Both the position numbers and the translations under genes were made by a program. A stretch of DNA of 64,000 nt from positions 4,858,501 through 4,922,500 of the forward strand of contig NZ_LT629783.1 of the NCBI RefSeq assembly GCF_900105835.1. Reading direction: 5' to 3'. The notes beneath the pieces are model-generated. The model worked only from the letters and a program-made list of their open reading frames with translations, made no database searches and was not told the DNA's origin. Source of the DNA: Pseudomonas fragi (GTDB lineage Bacteria > Pseudomonadota > Gammaproteobacteria > Pseudomonadales > Pseudomonadaceae). Of the stretch, positions 34,777 through 46,152 are shown one piece after another; the first letter of the stretch is position 1, and each line of letters starts with the position of its first letter.

Positions 34777-36431
34777 TCGGGCGCTTATTGGCAACACTGG
34801 GCGCTTCAGCCCTTGCACCGGCAGTCTGGGCGGGGGAGGCCCTGACGGGTGAAGTGCAAAAACAACCGCTCAATATTTCGGCGATCATTATGTTCGTCGT
34901 GTTTGTGGGCGCAACCCTGTGCATTACTTACTGGGCATCCAAGCGCAACAAGTCGGCCGCTGACTACTATGCTGCTGGCGGCAAGATCACCGGTTTCCAG
35001 AACGGCCTGGCGATTGCGGGCGACTATATGTCGGCAGCATCTTTTCTGGGTATTTCCGCGCTGGTGTACACCTCCGGCTACGATGGCCTGATCTATTCAA
35101 TCGGCTTTCTGGTGGGTTGGCCGATCATTCTGTTCCTGATTGCCGAGCGTCTGCGCAACCTGGGCAAATACACCTTTGCCGACGTGGCCTCGTACCGATT
35201 GGGTCAAACTCAGATTCGTTCGTTGTCGGCGTGTGGTTCGCTGGTGGTGGTAGCGTTCTACCTGATCGCGCAAATGGTCGGTGCCGGCAAGCTGATCCAG
35301 CTGCTGTTTGGCCTGGACTACCACGTTGCGGTGATCCTGGTGGGTATCCTGATGTGCATGTATGTGTTGTTCGGCGGCATGCTGGCAACGACCTGGGTGC
35401 AGATCATCAAGGCGGTCATGTTGCTGTCGGGCGCCACGTTCATGGCTGTGATGGTCATGAAACATGTCAACTTTGACTTCAACGCCCTGTTTGCCGAAGC
35501 GGTGAAGATTCACCCTAAAGGTGAGGCAATCATGAGCCCGGGCGGGCTGGTGAAAGATCCGATCTCTGCATTCTCCCTCGGCCTGGCCCTGATGTTCGGT
35601 ACTGCCGGCCTGCCACATATCCTGATGCGCTTCTTCACCGTGAGCGATGCCAAGGAAGCACGTAAAAGCGTGTTCTACGCAACGGGCTTTATCGGCTACT
35701 TCTATATCCTGACCTTTATCATCGGCTTTGGCGCAATCATCCTGGTGAGTACCAACCCGGACTTCAAGGACGCTGCTGGCGCCTTGCTGGGTGGTAACAA
35801 CATGGCGGCGGTGCATCTTGCGGACGCGGTTGGCGGCAGCATGTTCCTGGGCTTTATTTCGGCAGTGGCTTTTGCCACCATCCTGGCGGTGGTTGCGGGG
35901 CTGACCCTGGCAGGCGCCTCTGCGGTATCCCATGACCTGTATGCCAGCGTGATCAAAAAGGGCAAGGCCAACGACAAGGAAGAGATTCGGGTTTCGAAGA
36001 TCACCACTATTGCATTGGCGGTACTGGCGATTGGCCTGGGCATCCTGTTTGAAAGCCAGAACATCGCGTTTATGGTGGGCCTGGCGTTCTCCATTGCGGC
36101 GAGCTGCAACTTCCCGGTCTTGCTGCTTTCCATGTACTGGAAAAACCTGACCACCCGTGGCGCCATGATCGGCGGCTGGATGGGGCTGGTGAGCGCGGTT
36201 GGTCTGATGATCCTGGGTCCGACCATCTGGGTGCAGATCCTGCATCATGAAAAAGCGATCTTCCCTTACGAGTACCCGGCATTGTTCTCCATGATCATTG
36301 CGTTCGCGGGTATCTGGTTCTTCTCCATTACTGATAAATCCAAGTCGGCAGAGAAAGAGCGCGCGCTGTTCTTCCCGCAGTTTGTGCGTTCGCAGACGGG
36401 GTTGGGGGCGAGCGGGGCGGTGGATCATTAA
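34773..36431 (+). CDS. actP: Cation/acetate symporter ActP
   Basis: A 552-residue sodium:solute symporter (E. coli ActP is 549). It has about 13 membrane segments, an N-terminal signal-like segment ([16 protein letters not shown]), and SSS family blocks [33 protein letters not shown] and [20 protein letters not shown]. It takes up acetate and other short monocarboxylates with cations. Translationally coupled to yjcH. It ends in a strong terminator. Confidence 0.96.
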   Translation: MIGRLLATLGASALAPAVWAGEALTGEVQKQPLNISAIIMFVVFVGATLCITYWASKRNKSAADYYAAGGKITGFQNGLAIAGDYMSAASFLGISALVYTSGYDGLIYSIGFLVGWPIILFLIAERLRNLGKYTFADVASYRLGQTQIRSLSACGSLVVVAFYLIAQMVGAGKLIQLLFGLDYHVAVILVGILMCMYVLFGGMLATTWVQIIKAVMLLSGATFMAVMVMKHVNFDFNALFAEAVKIHPKGEAIMSPGGLVKDPISAFSLGLALMFGTAGLPHILMRFFTVSDAKEARKSVFYATGFIGYFYILTFIIGFGAIILVSTNPDFKDAAGALLGGNNMAAVHLADAVGGSMFLGFISAVAFATILAVVAGLTLAGASAVSHDLYASVIKKGKANDKEEIRVSKITTIALAVLAIGLGILFESQNIAFMVGLAFSIAASCNFPVLLLSMYWKNLTTRGAMIGGWMGLVSAVGLMILGPTIWVQILHHEKAIFPYEYPALFSMIIAFAGIWFFSITDKSKSAEKERALFFPQFVRSQTGLGASGAVDH

Positions 36432-36461
36432 TCCGCAATAGATAGACAGTATGTTTAATCG

Positions 36462-36494
36462 AATCCCCCTGTCGTGAGGCAGGGGGATTTTTTG
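36462..36494 (+). terminator. Rho-independent terminator after actP
   Basis: AATCCCCCT / AGGGGGATT perfect 9-bp stem with a 10-nt loop followed by TTTT, 31 bp past the stop codon. Confidence 0.92.
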
Positions 36495-36523
36495 TGTCGG
36501 GCATTCTTGGGGCTGTGCTGCCT

Positions 36524-36608
36524 GTGGGAGTTGGCTTGCCTGCGATGCGGGCTATAGGGTCTAGCAGGCAAAGCGCGGTGATGCCATCGCGAGCAAGCCC
36601 GCTCCCAC
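36524..36608. repeat. REPIN in composite cluster
   Basis: 85 bp; left arm is the GTGGGAGTTGGCTTGCCTGC variant, right arm CGAGCAAGCCCGCTCCCAC. The orientation of its variant arm is opposite to that of the 31.3-31.5 kb pair. Confidence 0.92.
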
Positions 36609-36693
36609 AGTGGGGCAGGCCAGCTTCAGGCTTTAGGGCACCACAACACTGTGGGGCAGGCCGGCATCAGGCTGTGATGGCACCACAAAACTT
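36609..36693. repeat. Two consecutive copies of the REPIN linker sequence
   Basis: 36609-36648 and 36649-36693 are two diverged copies of one ~40-bp linker (GGGGCAGGCC...CATCAGGCTTTGAGGGCACCACA pattern, core CAGGCT). Having two linkers with no REPIN between them suggests that one REPIN was deleted. A third copy follows at 36779-36815. Confidence 0.75.
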
Positions 36694-36778
36694 GTGGGAG
36701 CTGGCTTGCCTGCGATGCGGGCGATAGGGTCTAGCACGCAAAGCGCGGTGATGCCATCGCGGGCAAGCCCGCTCCCAC
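36694..36778. repeat. REPIN in composite cluster
   Basis: 85 bp, left arm GTGGGAGCTGGCTTGCCTGC, right arm CGGGCAAGCCCGCTCCCAC. Followed by a third linker copy before the gltA terminator. With its neighbours it fills the 474-bp gap between actP and gltA, which holds no gene. Confidence 0.93.
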
Positions 36779-36842
36779 AGTGGGTCAGGTCCGCATCAGG
36801 CTTTGAGGGCTACACAGCAATCAAAAATCATGGGCACAAAAA

Positions 36843-36872
36843 AATACGGCCTCTATAAATAGAGGCCGTATT
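36843..36872 (-). terminator. Terminator of gltA
   Basis: AATACGGCCTCTAT / ATAGAGGCCGTATT, a perfect 14-bp stem with a 2-nt centre. On the minus strand it is followed by a T run (the A run at 36837-36844), 33 bp past the gltA stop. Confidence 0.93.
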
Positions 36873-36905
36873 GTCTGCAATCAGGACGCTGTCGTGGGAC
36901 AGGCC

Positions 36906-38195
36906 TTACTTGCGGTCTTCCAGCTTGGTGATGTCACGCTGCTCGTAGCCGGTGTACAGCTGGCGCGGACGGCCAATCTTGTACGGGCTGGAGAGCATTT
37001 CTTTCCAGTGCGAGATCCAGCCCACTGTACGCGACAGGGCGAAGATCACGGTGAACATGCTGGTCGGAATGCCGATCGCCTTGAGGATGATCCCCGAGTA
37101 GAAGTCGACGTTCGGGTACAGCGAGCGCTCGATGAAGTACGGGTCGGTCAGGGCGATCTCTTCCAGGCGCATGGCCAGTTCGAGTTGCGGGTCGTTCTGG
37201 ATCCCCAGCTCTTTCAGCACTTCGTCGCAGGTCTTCTTCATCACGGTGGCGCGTGGGTCGCGGTTTTTGTAAACCCGGTGACCGAAGCCCATCAGCTTGA
37301 ACGGATCGTTCTTGTCCTTGGCCTTGGCGATGAACTTGTCGATGTTGGACACATCGCCAATTTCGTCGAGCATGGTCAGCACGGCTTCGTTGGCGCCGCC
37401 GTGGGCAGGGCCCCACAGTGCAGCGATACCGGCAGCAATACAGGCGAACGGGTTGGCACCCGAAGAACCCGCCAGACGCACGGTGGAGGTCGAAGCATTC
37501 TGTTCGTGGTCGGCGTGCAGGATAAAGATCTTGTCCATCGCCTTGGCCAGTACCGGGCTGATCGGTTTGATCTCGCACGGCGTGTTGAACATCATGTGCA
37601 GGAAGTTTTCGGCGTAGGTCAGGTCGTTACGCGGGTACATCATGGGTTGACCCATGGAGTACTTGTAAACCATCGCGGCCAGGGTTGGCATCTTGGCAAC
37701 CAGGCGGATCGCGGAAATTTCGCGATGCTGCGGGTTATTGATGTCCAGGGAGTCGTGGTAGAAGGCCGAGAGGGCGCCGACTACACCGCACATGACCGCC
37801 ATCGGGTGGGCGTCACGACGGAAGCCGTTGAAGAAGGTCTTCAACTGCTCGTGAACCATGGTGTGGTTCTTCACGGTGCTGACAAATTGAGCCTTCTGCT
37901 CTGCGGTCGGCAGTTCGCCGTTCAGCAGCAGGTAAGCGGTCTCAAGGTAATCAGAATGTTCGGCCAGCTGTTCGATCGGGTAGCCGCGGTGCAGCAGGAT
38001 ACCGTTGTCACCATCAATATAGGTGATCTTCGACTCGCAAGATGCAGTCGACATGAAGCCAGGGTCAAATGTGAATCGGCCCGTGGCCGTCAGGCCTCGC
38101 ACATCGATTACATCGGGACCCACGGTGCCAGTTAAAATGGGCAGCTCGACGGGGGCTGCGCCCTCGATGATCAACTGCGCTTTTTTGTCAGCCAT
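36906..38195 (-). CDS. gltA: Citrate synthase (type II, hexameric)
   Basis: A 429-residue citrate synthase (E. coli GltA 427). Catalytic blocks are intact: [48 protein letters not shown] and [13 protein letters not shown], with the C-terminal Asp region at [30 protein letters not shown]. It condenses oxaloacetate and acetyl-CoA, the entry step of the TCA cycle, and the type II form is NADH-inhibited in Gram-negatives. It is divergent from sdhC with a 351-bp shared regulatory region. Confidence 0.98.
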   Translation of the reverse strand: MADKKAQLIIEGAAPVELPILTGTVGPDVIDVRGLTATGRFTFDPGFMSTASCESKITYIDGDNGILLHRGYPIEQLAEHSDYLETAYLLLNGELPTAEQKAQFVSTVKNHTMVHEQLKTFFNGFRRDAHPMAVMCGVVGALSAFYHDSLDINNPQHREISAIRLVAKMPTLAAMVYKYSMGQPMMYPRNDLTYAENFLHMMFNTPCEIKPISPVLAKAMDKIFILHADHEQNASTSTVRLAGSSGANPFACIAAGIAALWGPAHGGANEAVLTMLDEIGDVSNIDKFIAKAKDKNDPFKLMGFGHRVYKNRDPRATVMKKTCDEVLKELGIQNDPQLELAMRLEEIALTDPYFIERSLYPNVDFYSGIILKAIGIPTSMFTVIFALSRTVGWISHWKEMLSSPYKIGRPRQLYTGYEQRDITKLEDRK

Positions 38196-38546
38196 GTGGC
38201 CTCCTATTTATGCTTGAAATCATCAGACAGACCCCCCACGCAGGGCCCGCACCACTATAGTGAGATAAATTCGAATGTCAATTTGCCTAAAGTCTTGCTG
38301 TACAAGGCTTTGAGAAGCATTTTTTCGCGATTATCCCAGCCGTTTACGCCTTTTATAGCCCGAGCGCAATGCGCTATTAGGGGGTGGGTGTTTGCGTTGT
38401 CATTAGTAACCTAACTGTCTATACTCGGCAGCCGACCGCCAGAGGCTTTTGGGCCTGTTTAGATGGGGGTCGTCACTCCCGGGTGGTGGGTACCTGACCA
38501 GTGCGCATCCCAACAAACTTGCCCTGATTGTTAGGGGCTCTTCAGT
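38196..38546. promoter_or_regulatory. gltA-sdhC divergent control region
   Basis: 351 bp without a gene. It is AT-rich at 38255-38420 and then carries a GC-rich leader ahead of sdhC. It must hold the promoters of both gltA and the sdh-suc cluster. I cannot assign individual sites with confidence. Confidence 0.6.
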
Positions 38547-38933
38547 GTGAAAAAAGCCGTGAATAGCCAACGACCTGTAAACCTAGACCTAAGGACCATC
38601 AAACTCCCCATCACCGGCGTTACGTCATTTCTGCACCGTGTATCGGGCATTATTCTTTTTCTCGGCCTGGGCATCATGCTTTATGCATTGAGCAAATCCC
38701 TGGGTTCCGAAGAAGGTTATGCCGAGGTGAAGGCATGCTTGACCAGTCCGCTGGCCAAATTCGTTGCGTGGGGCCTGCTCTCTGCCTTGCTGTATCACCT
38801 GGTTGCCGGTGTGCGCCACTTGATCATGGACATGGGCATCGGTGAGACGCTTGAAGGCGGCCGACTGGGCTCGAAAATCGTAATCGTCATTTCCGTGGTG
38901 ATGATTGTTCTGGCGGGAGTTTGGATATGGTAA
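38547..38933 (+). CDS. sdhC: Succinate dehydrogenase cytochrome b556 subunit SdhC
   Basis: A 128-residue membrane anchor with three helices. The SdhC signature RPVNLDLRTIKLPITGVTSFLHRVSGI is at residues 10-36, and the haem-ligand His lies in ALLYHLVAGVRHLIMD near residue 84-95. Start is GTG at 38547 (KKAVNSQRP), the start used in close relatives as I recall. It anchors complex II and forms the quinone site with SdhD. Its stop overlaps the sdhD start. Confidence 0.96.
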   Translation: MKKAVNSQRPVNLDLRTIKLPITGVTSFLHRVSGIILFLGLGIMLYALSKSLGSEEGYAEVKACLTSPLAKFVAWGLLSALLYHLVAGVRHLIMDMGIGETLEGGRLGSKIVIVISVVMIVLAGVWIW

Positions 38934-39295
38934 CCAGCGTTACGAACCTGTCGCGTTCGGGCCTCTATGACTGGATGGCACAGCGTGTGTCTGCGGTTGT
39001 TCTAGCGGCTTATTTCATTTTCCTGATCGGGTACCTCGTTGCGAACCCAGGCATTGGCTACGCCCAATGGCATGAGCTGTTCGCAAGCAACTGGATGCGT
39101 ATCTTCAGCCTGCTGGCCCTTGTTGCACTCGGCGCTCACGCCTGGGTCGGCATGTGGACCATCGCGACCGACTACCTGACGCCAATGGCGCTGGGCAAGT
39201 CCGCGACAGCAGTACGTTTCCTCTTCCAGGCAGTCTGCGGCGTTGCAATGTTCGCTTACTTCGTCTGGGGTGTGCAGATTCTTTGGGGTATCTGA
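38927..39295 (+). CDS. sdhD: Succinate dehydrogenase membrane anchor SdhD
   Basis: A 122-residue three-helix anchor (SRSGLYDWMAQRVSAVVLAAYFIFLIGYL, LALVALGAHAWVGMWTIATDYL). The conserved His of GAHAWVGMW is the probable haem b ligand. Its ATG overlaps the sdhC stop (ATGGTAA), so the two anchors are coupled. A TTG two codons earlier is less likely. Confidence 0.96.
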   Translation: MVTSVTNLSRSGLYDWMAQRVSAVVLAAYFIFLIGYLVANPGIGYAQWHELFASNWMRIFSLLALVALGAHAWVGMWTIATDYLTPMALGKSATAVRFLFQAVCGVAMFAYFVWGVQILWGI

Positions 39296-39298
39296 TTC

Positions 39299-41074
39299 AT
39301 GGCTAACACAGTTAATACACTTTCGTTCGACGCCATCATCATTGGCGGCGGCGGTGCTGGCATGCGCGCTGCTCTGCAGCTGGCTCAAGGCGGTCACAAG
39401 ACTGCCGTAATCACCAAGGTTTTCCCGACTCGTTCGCACACCGTATCGGCCCAGGGTGGCATTACCTGCGCGATCGCGTCTGCTGATCCAAACGATGACT
39501 GGCGCTGGCACATGTACGATACCGTCAAGGGTTCCGACTATATCGGTGACCAGGACGCTATCGAATACATGTGTTCCGTAGGCCCGGAAGCCGTGTTCGA
39601 ACTCGAGCACATGGGTCTGCCGTTCTCCCGTACCGAACAGGGTCGTATCTACCAGCGTCCTTTCGGCGGTCAGTCCAAGGACTTCGGCAAGGGCGGCCAG
39701 GCTGCGCGTACTTGCGCTGCAGCCGACCGTACCGGTCACGCACTGTTGCACACCCTGTACCAGGCCAACCTCAAGGCCGGCACTGTATTCCTGAACGAAT
39801 ACTACGGTGTCGACCTGGTTAAAAACGAGGCTGGCGATTTCGTCGGCATGATCGTTATCTGCATCGAAACCGGTGAGACCTCCTACGTTCGCGCTAACGC
39901 GACCGTACTGGCGACTGGCGGTGCGGGCCGTATCTACTCGTCCACTACCAACGCATTGATCAACACCGGCGACGGTATTGGCATGGCGCTGCGTGCTGGC
40001 GTGCCGGTACAGGACATCGAAATGTGGCAGTTCCACCCGACCGGTATTGCCGGCGCCGGTGTACTGGTTACCGAAGGTTGCCGTGGTGAAGGTGGATACC
40101 TGATCAACAAGCACGGCGAGCGTTTCATGGAGCGTTATGCTCCGAACGCCAAAGACCTTGCCGGTCGTGACGTAGTAGCTCGCTCGATGGTTAAGGAAAT
40201 CATCGCGGGCAACGGTTGCGGTCCTGACGGCGATCACGTGATGCTGAAACTCGATCACCTCGGTGAGGAAGTTCTGCACAGCCGCCTGCCAGGTATCTGC
40301 GAACTGTCGAAAACGTTCGCACACGTTGACCCGGTACTGGCTCCGGTTCCGGTTGTTCCGACTTGCCACTATATGATGGGCGGCGTTGCCACCAACATTC
40401 ATGGCCAGGCGATCACCCAGGACGCCGACGGCAACGACCAGATCATCCCTGGCCTGTTTGCAGTGGGTGAAGTGGCTTGTGTATCCGTACACGGTGCCAA
40501 CCGTCTGGGCGGCAACTCGCTGCTCGACCTGGTGGTATTCGGTCGTGCTGCCGGCCTGTTCCTTGAGCAGACCCTGAAAGAAGGCGTTGATTACGCCCGT
40601 CCACGCCAGTCCGACATCGACGCTGCCCTGGCACGTCTGGACGGCCTGAACTCGCGTACCGACGGCGAAGACGTGGCTACCCTGCGTAAAGAGCTGCAAA
40701 GCTGCATGCAGAACTACTTCGGTGTATTCCGTACCGGCGAATACATGCAGAAGGGTATTGCCCAGCTGGCTGACCTGCGCAAGCGCATCGCCAACGTGAA
40801 AATCAACGATAAGAGCCAGGCGTTCAACACGGCCCGTATCGAAGCCCTTGAGCTGCAAAACCTGCTCGAAGTGGCTGAAGCGACTGCAATCGCTGCTGAA
40901 GTTCGTAAGGAATCGCGCGGTGCTCACGCCCGTGAAGACTTCGAAGATCGTGACGACGTTAACTGGCTGTGCCACACCCTGTACTTCCCGGGTGACAAGC
41001 GCGTAGCCAAGCGTGCGGTGAACTTCTCGCCGAAAACCGTTCCGACCTTCGAACCTATGGTTCGGACTTACTAA
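39299..41074 (+). CDS. sdhA: Succinate dehydrogenase flavoprotein SdhA
   Basis: A 591-residue FAD subunit (E. coli 588). It has the FAD-binding [14 protein letters not shown] near residues 18-31, the covalent-FAD histidine in [11 protein letters not shown] near 44, the substrate-site Arg/His region in the [21 protein letters not shown] block near 247-267, and the C-terminal [14 protein letters not shown] region ([12 protein letters not shown]). It oxidises succinate to fumarate and starts 3 bp after sdhD. Confidence 0.98.
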   Translation: MANTVNTLSFDAIIIGGGGAGMRAALQLAQGGHKTAVITKVFPTRSHTVSAQGGITCAIASADPNDDWRWHMYDTVKGSDYIGDQDAIEYMCSVGPEAVFELEHMGLPFSRTEQGRIYQRPFGGQSKDFGKGGQAARTCAAADRTGHALLHTLYQANLKAGTVFLNEYYGVDLVKNEAGDFVGMIVICIETGETSYVRANATVLATGGAGRIYSSTTNALINTGDGIGMALRAGVPVQDIEMWQFHPTGIAGAGVLVTEGCRGEGGYLINKHGERFMERYAPNAKDLAGRDVVARSMVKEIIAGNGCGPDGDHVMLKLDHLGEEVLHSRLPGICELSKTFAHVDPVLAPVPVVPTCHYMMGGVATNIHGQAITQDADGNDQIIPGLFAVGEVACVSVHGANRLGGNSLLDLVVFGRAAGLFLEQTLKEGVDYARPRQSDIDAALARLDGLNSRTDGEDVATLRKELQSCMQNYFGVFRTGEYMQKGIAQLADLRKRIANVKINDKSQAFNTARIEALELQNLLEVAEATAIAAEVRKESRGAHAREDFEDRDDVNWLCHTLYFPGDKRVAKRAVNFSPKTVPTFEPMVRTY

Positions 41075-41085
41075 GGGTGGCCGAT

Positions 41086-41790
41086 ATGTTGAAAGTCAGT
41101 GTTTATCGTTACAACCCTGATCAGGACGCCGCTCCGTTCATGCAGGAATTCGAGGTCAATACCAACGGTAAAGACCTGATGGTGCTGGATGTGCTGGCCC
41201 TGATCAAAGAGCAGGACGAGGGTTTCTCCTATCGTCGCTCTTGCCGTGAGGGCGTTTGCGGCTCCGACGGCATGAACATCAACGGCAAGAACGGCCTGGC
41301 GTGTGTAACGCCGCTGTCCGCTGTCGTTAAAGGCAACAAGCTGATCGTTCGTCCTCTGCCAGGTTTGCCGGTTATCCGTGACCTGGTCGTCGATATGAGC
41401 ATCTTCTACAAGCAATACGAGAAAGTTAAGCCGTTCCTGCAGAACGACACGCCGGCTCCGGCCATCGAGCGTCTGCAATCGCCAGAAGAGCGTGAAAAGC
41501 TCGACGGTCTGTACGAGTGCATCCTGTGCGCTTGCTGCTCGACCTCGTGCCCGTCCTTCTGGTGGAACCCGGACAAGTTCCTGGGCCCTGCTGCACTGCT
41601 GCAAGCCTATCGTTTCCTGGCTGACAGCCGTGACACCAAGACCAGTGAGCGTCTGGCTTCGCTGGATGACCCGTTCAGCGTATTCCGCTGCCGCGGGATC
41701 ATGAACTGCGTAAACGTGTGTCCGAAGGGCCTGAACCCGACTAAGGCCATCGGTCACGTGCGTAGCATGCTGCTGCAAAGCGGCGTGTGA
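41086..41790 (+). CDS. sdhB: Succinate dehydrogenase iron-sulfur subunit SdhB
   Basis: A 234-residue subunit with all three clusters visible: [2Fe-2S] CREGVCGSDGMNINGKNGLAC near residue 54-74, [4Fe-4S] CILCACCSTSCPS near 145-157, and [3Fe-4S] CRGIMNCVNVCPKGLNP near 200-216. It passes electrons from FAD to ubiquinone. ATG 41086 has AAGGGTGG upstream. Confidence 0.98.
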   Translation: MLKVSVYRYNPDQDAAPFMQEFEVNTNGKDLMVLDVLALIKEQDEGFSYRRSCREGVCGSDGMNINGKNGLACVTPLSAVVKGNKLIVRPLPGLPVIRDLVVDMSIFYKQYEKVKPFLQNDTPAPAIERLQSPEEREKLDGLYECILCACCSTSCPSFWWNPDKFLGPAALLQAYRFLADSRDTKTSERLASLDDPFSVFRCRGIMNCVNVCPKGLNPTKAIGHVRSMLLQSGV

Positions 41791-41828
41791 TCCAAAGCAG
41801 TACCGCAGCACCGCTGTAACCGTAGATG

Positions 41829-41862
41829 CTACGGCGCAGGCTTCAACCGGCGCCGTAGTTTT
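41829..41862 (+). terminator. Terminator-like hairpin between sdhB and sucA
   Basis: CTACGGCGC / GCGCCGTAG, a perfect 9-bp stem with a 12-nt loop, followed by TTTT, 39 bp after the sdhB stop. It probably ends or attenuates the sdh transcript. The rest of the 260-bp gap should contain a sucA promoter or leader. Confidence 0.75.
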
Positions 41863-42050
41863 AACCTGAGCAACAGCTCATAAAGCTGCGGCTCTTATTT
41901 TGAAGAAATGAGACCAGCAGGGGCATCCGGGCTGGTACCCGGACTATCAGCGTGATCCTAAGTGGCTTGTTTTAGTCGCTGTATTCGGACTTTCTCAAGC
42001 ATGCTCTGGTGTTCTCGTCGATGGTGTCCCCTAACCGAGGGTGACCAAGC

Positions 42051-44882
42051 ATGCAAGAAAGCGTGATGCAGCGCATGTGGAACAGCGGCTATCTTTCAGG
42101 TGGTAACGCTGCCTATGTGGAAGAGCTCTATGAGCTCTACCTGCACGACCCTAACGCTGTGCCAGAAGAATGGCGCACCAAATTTCAGACGTTGCCTGTT
42201 GAAGGCAACTCTGCCAACGATGTTTCGCACTCCACAATCCGCGACCATTTCGTGCTGCTGGCAAAGAACCAGCGCCGCGCTCAACCGGTTTCCGCCGGGA
42301 GCGTGAGCAGTGAGCACGAGAAGAAGCAGGTTGAAGTGCTGCGATTGATCCAGGCCTATCGGATGCGCGGCCACCAGGCAGCCCAGCTTGATCCGCTGGG
42401 ACTGTGGCAGCGTCCTGCACCTGCAGACCTGTCGATCAATCATTACGGCTTGACCAATGCCGATCTTGATACGACCTTCCGTGCCGGCGACCTGTATATC
42501 GGCAAAGAGGAAGCGAGCCTACGCGAAATTCTCGAAGCGTTGCAGCAGACATATTGCCGCACCATTGGCGCAGAGTTCACGCACATCGTCGATTCCGAGC
42601 AGCGCCACTGGTTTGAACAGCGCCTCGAAAGCGTACGCGGCCGCCCGACGTACTCGGCTGAAGTCAAAAGCCATCTGCTTGAGCGCGTGACTGCTGCTGA
42701 AGGTCTGGAAAAGTACCTGGGTACCAAATACCCGGGCACCAAGCGTTTCGGCCTGGAAGGCGGCGAGAGCCTGATTCCTTTGCTGGACGAGCTGATCCAG
42801 CGTTCGGGCAACTACGGCACCAAGGAAATCGTTATCGGCATGGCCCACCGTGGTCGCCTGAACGTATTGGTGAACACCTTCGGCAAAAACCCGCGCGAGT
42901 TGTTCGACGAGTTCGAAGGCAAGAAAAAAATCGAGTTGGGTTCCGGTGACGTTAAATACCACCAGGGCTTCTCCTCCAACGTCATGACTGCCGGTGGTGA
43001 AGTTCACCTGGCAATGGCGTTTAACCCGTCCCACCTGGAAATCGTTTCTCCAGTGGTTGAAGGGTCTGTACGTGCTCGCCAGGACCGTCGTAACGACAGC
43101 ACCGGCGAAAAGGTACTGCCAATTTCCATCCACGGTGATGCTGCATTCGCAGGTCAGGGCGTGGTCATGGAAACCTTCCAGATGTCGCAGACCCGCGGCT
43201 TCAAGACTGGCGGTACGGTTCACCTGGTGATCAACAACCAGGTCGGCTTCACCATCAGCAACCCGGAAGACTCCCGTTCTACCGAGTACTGCACTGACGT
43301 TGCGAAAATGATCCAGGCGCCGATCCTCCATGTAAATGGTGATGATCCGGAAGCCGTATTGTTCGTGACCCAGCTGGCTATCGACTACCGCATGCAGTTC
43401 AAGCGTGACGTCGTGATCGACTTGTTCTGCTACCGCCGTCGCGGTCACAACGAGGCCGACGAGCCAAACGGTACCCAGCCGCTGATGTATCAGCAAATCG
43501 CCAAGCAGCGCACTACCCGTGAACTGTATGCCGAGCGTCTGACGCAAGAGAAAGTGGTTGACGCAGAGCGCGTTCAGGCCAAGATCGACGAATACCGCAA
43601 CGCGCTGGACAACGGCCTGCATGTTGTGAAAAGTCTGGTCAAGGAACCGAACAAAGAGCTGTTCGTAGACTGGCGCCCATACCTGGGTCACGCCTGGACT
43701 GCCCGCCACGACACCCGTTTTGATCTGAAAACCCTGCAAGAACTGTCCGCCAAGCTGCTGGAAATTCCGGAAGGCTTCGTGGTTCAGCGCCAGGTTGCGA
43801 AGATCTACGAAGATCGTCAAAAAATGCAAGCCGGCGGCCTGCCGATCAACTGGGGTTATGCCGAAACCATGGCATACGCAACCCTGCAGTTCGAAGGTCA
43901 CCCGATTCGCATGACCGGTCAGGACATTGGCCGCGGTACGTTCTCGCACCGTCACGCCGTGTTGCACAACCAGAAAGATGCTGGCACCTATATTCCTCTC
44001 AAGCACCTGTTCGAGGGTCAGCCACGCTTTGACCTGTACGACTCGTTGCTGTCCGAAGAAGCGGTATTGGCGTTCGAATACGGCTACTCGACCACCACGC
44101 CAAACGCGCTGGTGATCTGGGAAGCCCAGTTCGGCGACTTCGCCAACGGCGCCCAGGTTGTAATCGACCAGTTCATCACCAGCGGTGAGCACAAGTGGGG
44201 CCGTCTGTGCGGTCTGACCATGCTGCTGCCACACGGTTATGAAGGTCAGGGCCCGGAGCACTCCTCTGCACGTCTTGAGCGTTACCTGCAATTGTGTGCC
44301 GAGCACAACATTCAGGTGTGCGTACCGACTACTCCGGCACAGATCTACCATCTGCTGCGCCGTCAGGTTATCCGTCCGCTGCGCAAGCCGCTGATCGTCC
44401 TGACACCGAAGTCGTTGCTGCGTCACAAACTGGCAATCTCGACCCTGGAAGATCTGGCCGAAGGTTCGTTCCAGACCGTTATTCCGGAAATCGATGCACA
44501 GGATCCGGCCAACGTCGGTCGCATCGTTCTGTGTAGCGGCAAGGTCTACTACGACCTGTTGGAAAAACGCCGTGCCGAAGGTCGTGATGACATCGCCATC
44601 GTGCGTCTTGAGCAGCTGTACCCGTTCCCTGAGGACGACTTGATTGAAGTCCTGGCTCCGTACAAAAACGCCAAGCATATTGTCTGGTGTCAGGAAGAGC
44701 CGATGAACCAGGGTGCCTGGTACTGCAGCCAGCATCACATGCGCCGCATCATCAGCGGTCACGACAAGTCTCTCGTACTCGAGTACGCGGGCCGTGACGC
44801 TTCTGCTGCACCTGCTTGTGGTTACGCATCGATGCACGCTGAGCAACAGGCAAAACTGTTGCAAGACGCGTTCACTGTTTAA
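42051..44882 (+). CDS. sucA: 2-oxoglutarate dehydrogenase E1 component
   Basis: A 943-residue thiamine-diphosphate enzyme (E. coli 933). The N-terminal E2-contact segment ([26 protein letters not shown]) is present. Active-site blocks include [61 protein letters not shown], and [15 protein letters not shown]. It decarboxylates 2-oxoglutarate and transfers the succinyl group to the E2 lipoyl arm. First gene of the suc cluster. Confidence 0.98.
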   Translation: MQESVMQRMWNSGYLSGGNAAYVEELYELYLHDPNAVPEEWRTKFQTLPVEGNSANDVSHSTIRDHFVLLAKNQRRAQPVSAGSVSSEHEKKQVEVLRLIQAYRMRGHQAAQLDPLGLWQRPAPADLSINHYGLTNADLDTTFRAGDLYIGKEEASLREILEALQQTYCRTIGAEFTHIVDSEQRHWFEQRLESVRGRPTYSAEVKSHLLERVTAAEGLEKYLGTKYPGTKRFGLEGGESLIPLLDELIQRSGNYGTKEIVIGMAHRGRLNVLVNTFGKNPRELFDEFEGKKKIELGSGDVKYHQGFSSNVMTAGGEVHLAMAFNPSHLEIVSPVVEGSVRARQDRRNDSTGEKVLPISIHGDAAFAGQGVVMETFQMSQTRGFKTGGTVHLVINNQVGFTISNPEDSRSTEYCTDVAKMIQAPILHVNGDDPEAVLFVTQLAIDYRMQFKRDVVIDLFCYRRRGHNEADEPNGTQPLMYQQIAKQRTTRELYAERLTQEKVVDAERVQAKIDEYRNALDNGLHVVKSLVKEPNKELFVDWRPYLGHAWTARHDTRFDLKTLQELSAKLLEIPEGFVVQRQVAKIYEDRQKMQAGGLPINWGYAETMAYATLQFEGHPIRMTGQDIGRGTFSHRHAVLHNQKDAGTYIPLKHLFEGQPRFDLYDSLLSEEAVLAFEYGYSTTTPNALVIWEAQFGDFANGAQVVIDQFITSGEHKWGRLCGLTMLLPHGYEGQGPEHSSARLERYLQLCAEHNIQVCVPTTPAQIYHLLRRQVIRPLRKPLIVLTPKSLLRHKLAISTLEDLAEGSFQTVIPEIDAQDPANVGRIVLCSGKVYYDLLEKRRAEGRDDIAIVRLEQLYPFPEDDLIEVLAPYKNAKHIVWCQEEPMNQGAWYCSQHHMRRIISGHDKSLVLEYAGRDASAAPACGYASMHAEQQAKLLQDAFTV

Positions 44883-44923
44883 CGCCTTCGCGCACTGAAA
44901 CCGAATTTAAGGAACCAAAGAAC

Positions 44924-46144
44924 ATGGCTATCGAGATCAAAGCCCCAACATTTCCGGAATCGGTTGCCGATGGCACCGTTGCCACCTGGCACAAGCAACC
45001 GGGCGACGCTGTAAAGCGCGACGACCTGATCGTTGATATCGAAACCGACAAGGTAGTGCTGGAAGTACTGGCCACTGCTGACGGCGTGCTGGGCGCCATC
45101 GTCAAGAACGAAGGCGACACCGTTCTGTCCGACGAAGTGCTGGGCTCCATCGTTGAAGGCGGCGCTGCTGCTGCCGCCCCTGCGGCTGCCGCTGCACCGG
45201 CCGCCCAGGCTGCTGCTCCTGCTGCCGATGGCGAAGACGATCCTGTTGCCGCACCTGCTGCGCGCAAGATCGCTGAAGAAAACGGTATCAACATCGCTTC
45301 CGTTGCCGGTACTGGCAAAGGCGGTCGTGTGACCAAGGAAGACGTAGTTGCCGCTGTAGCTGCCAAAAAAGCCGCTCCTGCTGCTGCGCCGGCCAAGGCC
45401 GCTGCACCTGCCGCTGCCGCTCCGGTATTCGCTGCTGGCGACCGCGTAGAAAAACGCGTTCCGATGACCCGCGTTCGTGCCACCGTGGCCAAGCGTCTGG
45501 TTGAAGCGCAGTCGAACATGGCGATGCTGACCACTTTTAACGAAGTGGACATGACTGAAATCATGGCACTGCGTTCGAAGTACAAGGACCTGTTCGAGAA
45601 GTCCCACAACGGCGTACGCCTGGGCTTCATGTCGTTCTTCGTGAAAGCAGCTACCGAAGCACTGAAACGCTTCCCGGCCGTTAACGCCTCGATCGACGGT
45701 TCCGACATTGTTTACCACGGCTTCGCCGATATCGGTGTAGCTGTTTCCAGCGACCGTGGTCTGGTGGTTCCGGTTCTGCGTAACGCCGAACTGATGAGCC
45801 TGGCTGAAATCGAAGGCGGCATCGCTGCCTACGGTAAAAAAGCCCGTGACGGCAAACTGTCGATCGACGAAATGACCGGTGGTACTTTCACCATCACCAA
45901 CGGTGGTACTTTCGGTTCGATGATGTCGACCCCGATCGTTAACCCGCCGCAAGCCGCGATCCTGGGCATGCACAACATCCTTCAGCGTCCAATGGCAGTC
46001 AACGGTCAGGTAGTTATCCGTCCGATGATGTATTTGGCTCTGTCTTACGATCACCGCTTGATCGATGGCAAAGAAGCTGTAAGTTTCCTGGTAGCAATCA
46101 AAAACCTGCTGGAAGACCCGGCTCGTCTGCTGCTGGATATCTAA
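44924..46144 (+). CDS. sucB: 2-oxoglutarate dehydrogenase E2, dihydrolipoyl succinyltransferase
   Basis: A 406-residue E2. The lipoyl domain at residues 1-80 has the lipoylated lysine in [10 protein letters not shown]. An Ala/Pro/Glu-rich flexible linker follows, then the E3-binding domain near 110-150 ([30 protein letters not shown]), a second Ala-rich linker and the catalytic domain with the His-Asp site [12 protein letters not shown] near the end. Together with SucA and LpdG it makes succinyl-CoA. RBS AAGGAACC. Confidence 0.98.
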   Translation: MAIEIKAPTFPESVADGTVATWHKQPGDAVKRDDLIVDIETDKVVLEVLATADGVLGAIVKNEGDTVLSDEVLGSIVEGGAAAAAPAAAAAPAAQAAAPAADGEDDPVAAPAARKIAEENGINIASVAGTGKGGRVTKEDVVAAVAAKKAAPAAAPAKAAAPAAAAPVFAAGDRVEKRVPMTRVRATVAKRLVEAQSNMAMLTTFNEVDMTEIMALRSKYKDLFEKSHNGVRLGFMSFFVKAATEALKRFPAVNASIDGSDIVYHGFADIGVAVSSDRGLVVPVLRNAELMSLAEIEGGIAAYGKKARDGKLSIDEMTGGTFTITNGGTFGSMMSTPIVNPPQAAILGMHNILQRPMAVNGQVVIRPMMYLALSYDHRLIDGKEAVSFLVAIKNLLEDPARLLLDI

Positions 46145-46152
46145 TAGAAGCG

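Noticed and set aside
42519..44864. A 781-codon open frame antisense to sucA, and similar long antisense frames opposite the dihaem cytochrome (5394-7268), prc (10023-11849), actP (35097-36428) and gltA (36894-38135)
   Set aside because: All lie opposite well-recognised genes, have no recognisable domains and odd composition; high-GC third positions create such open frames in Pseudomonas.
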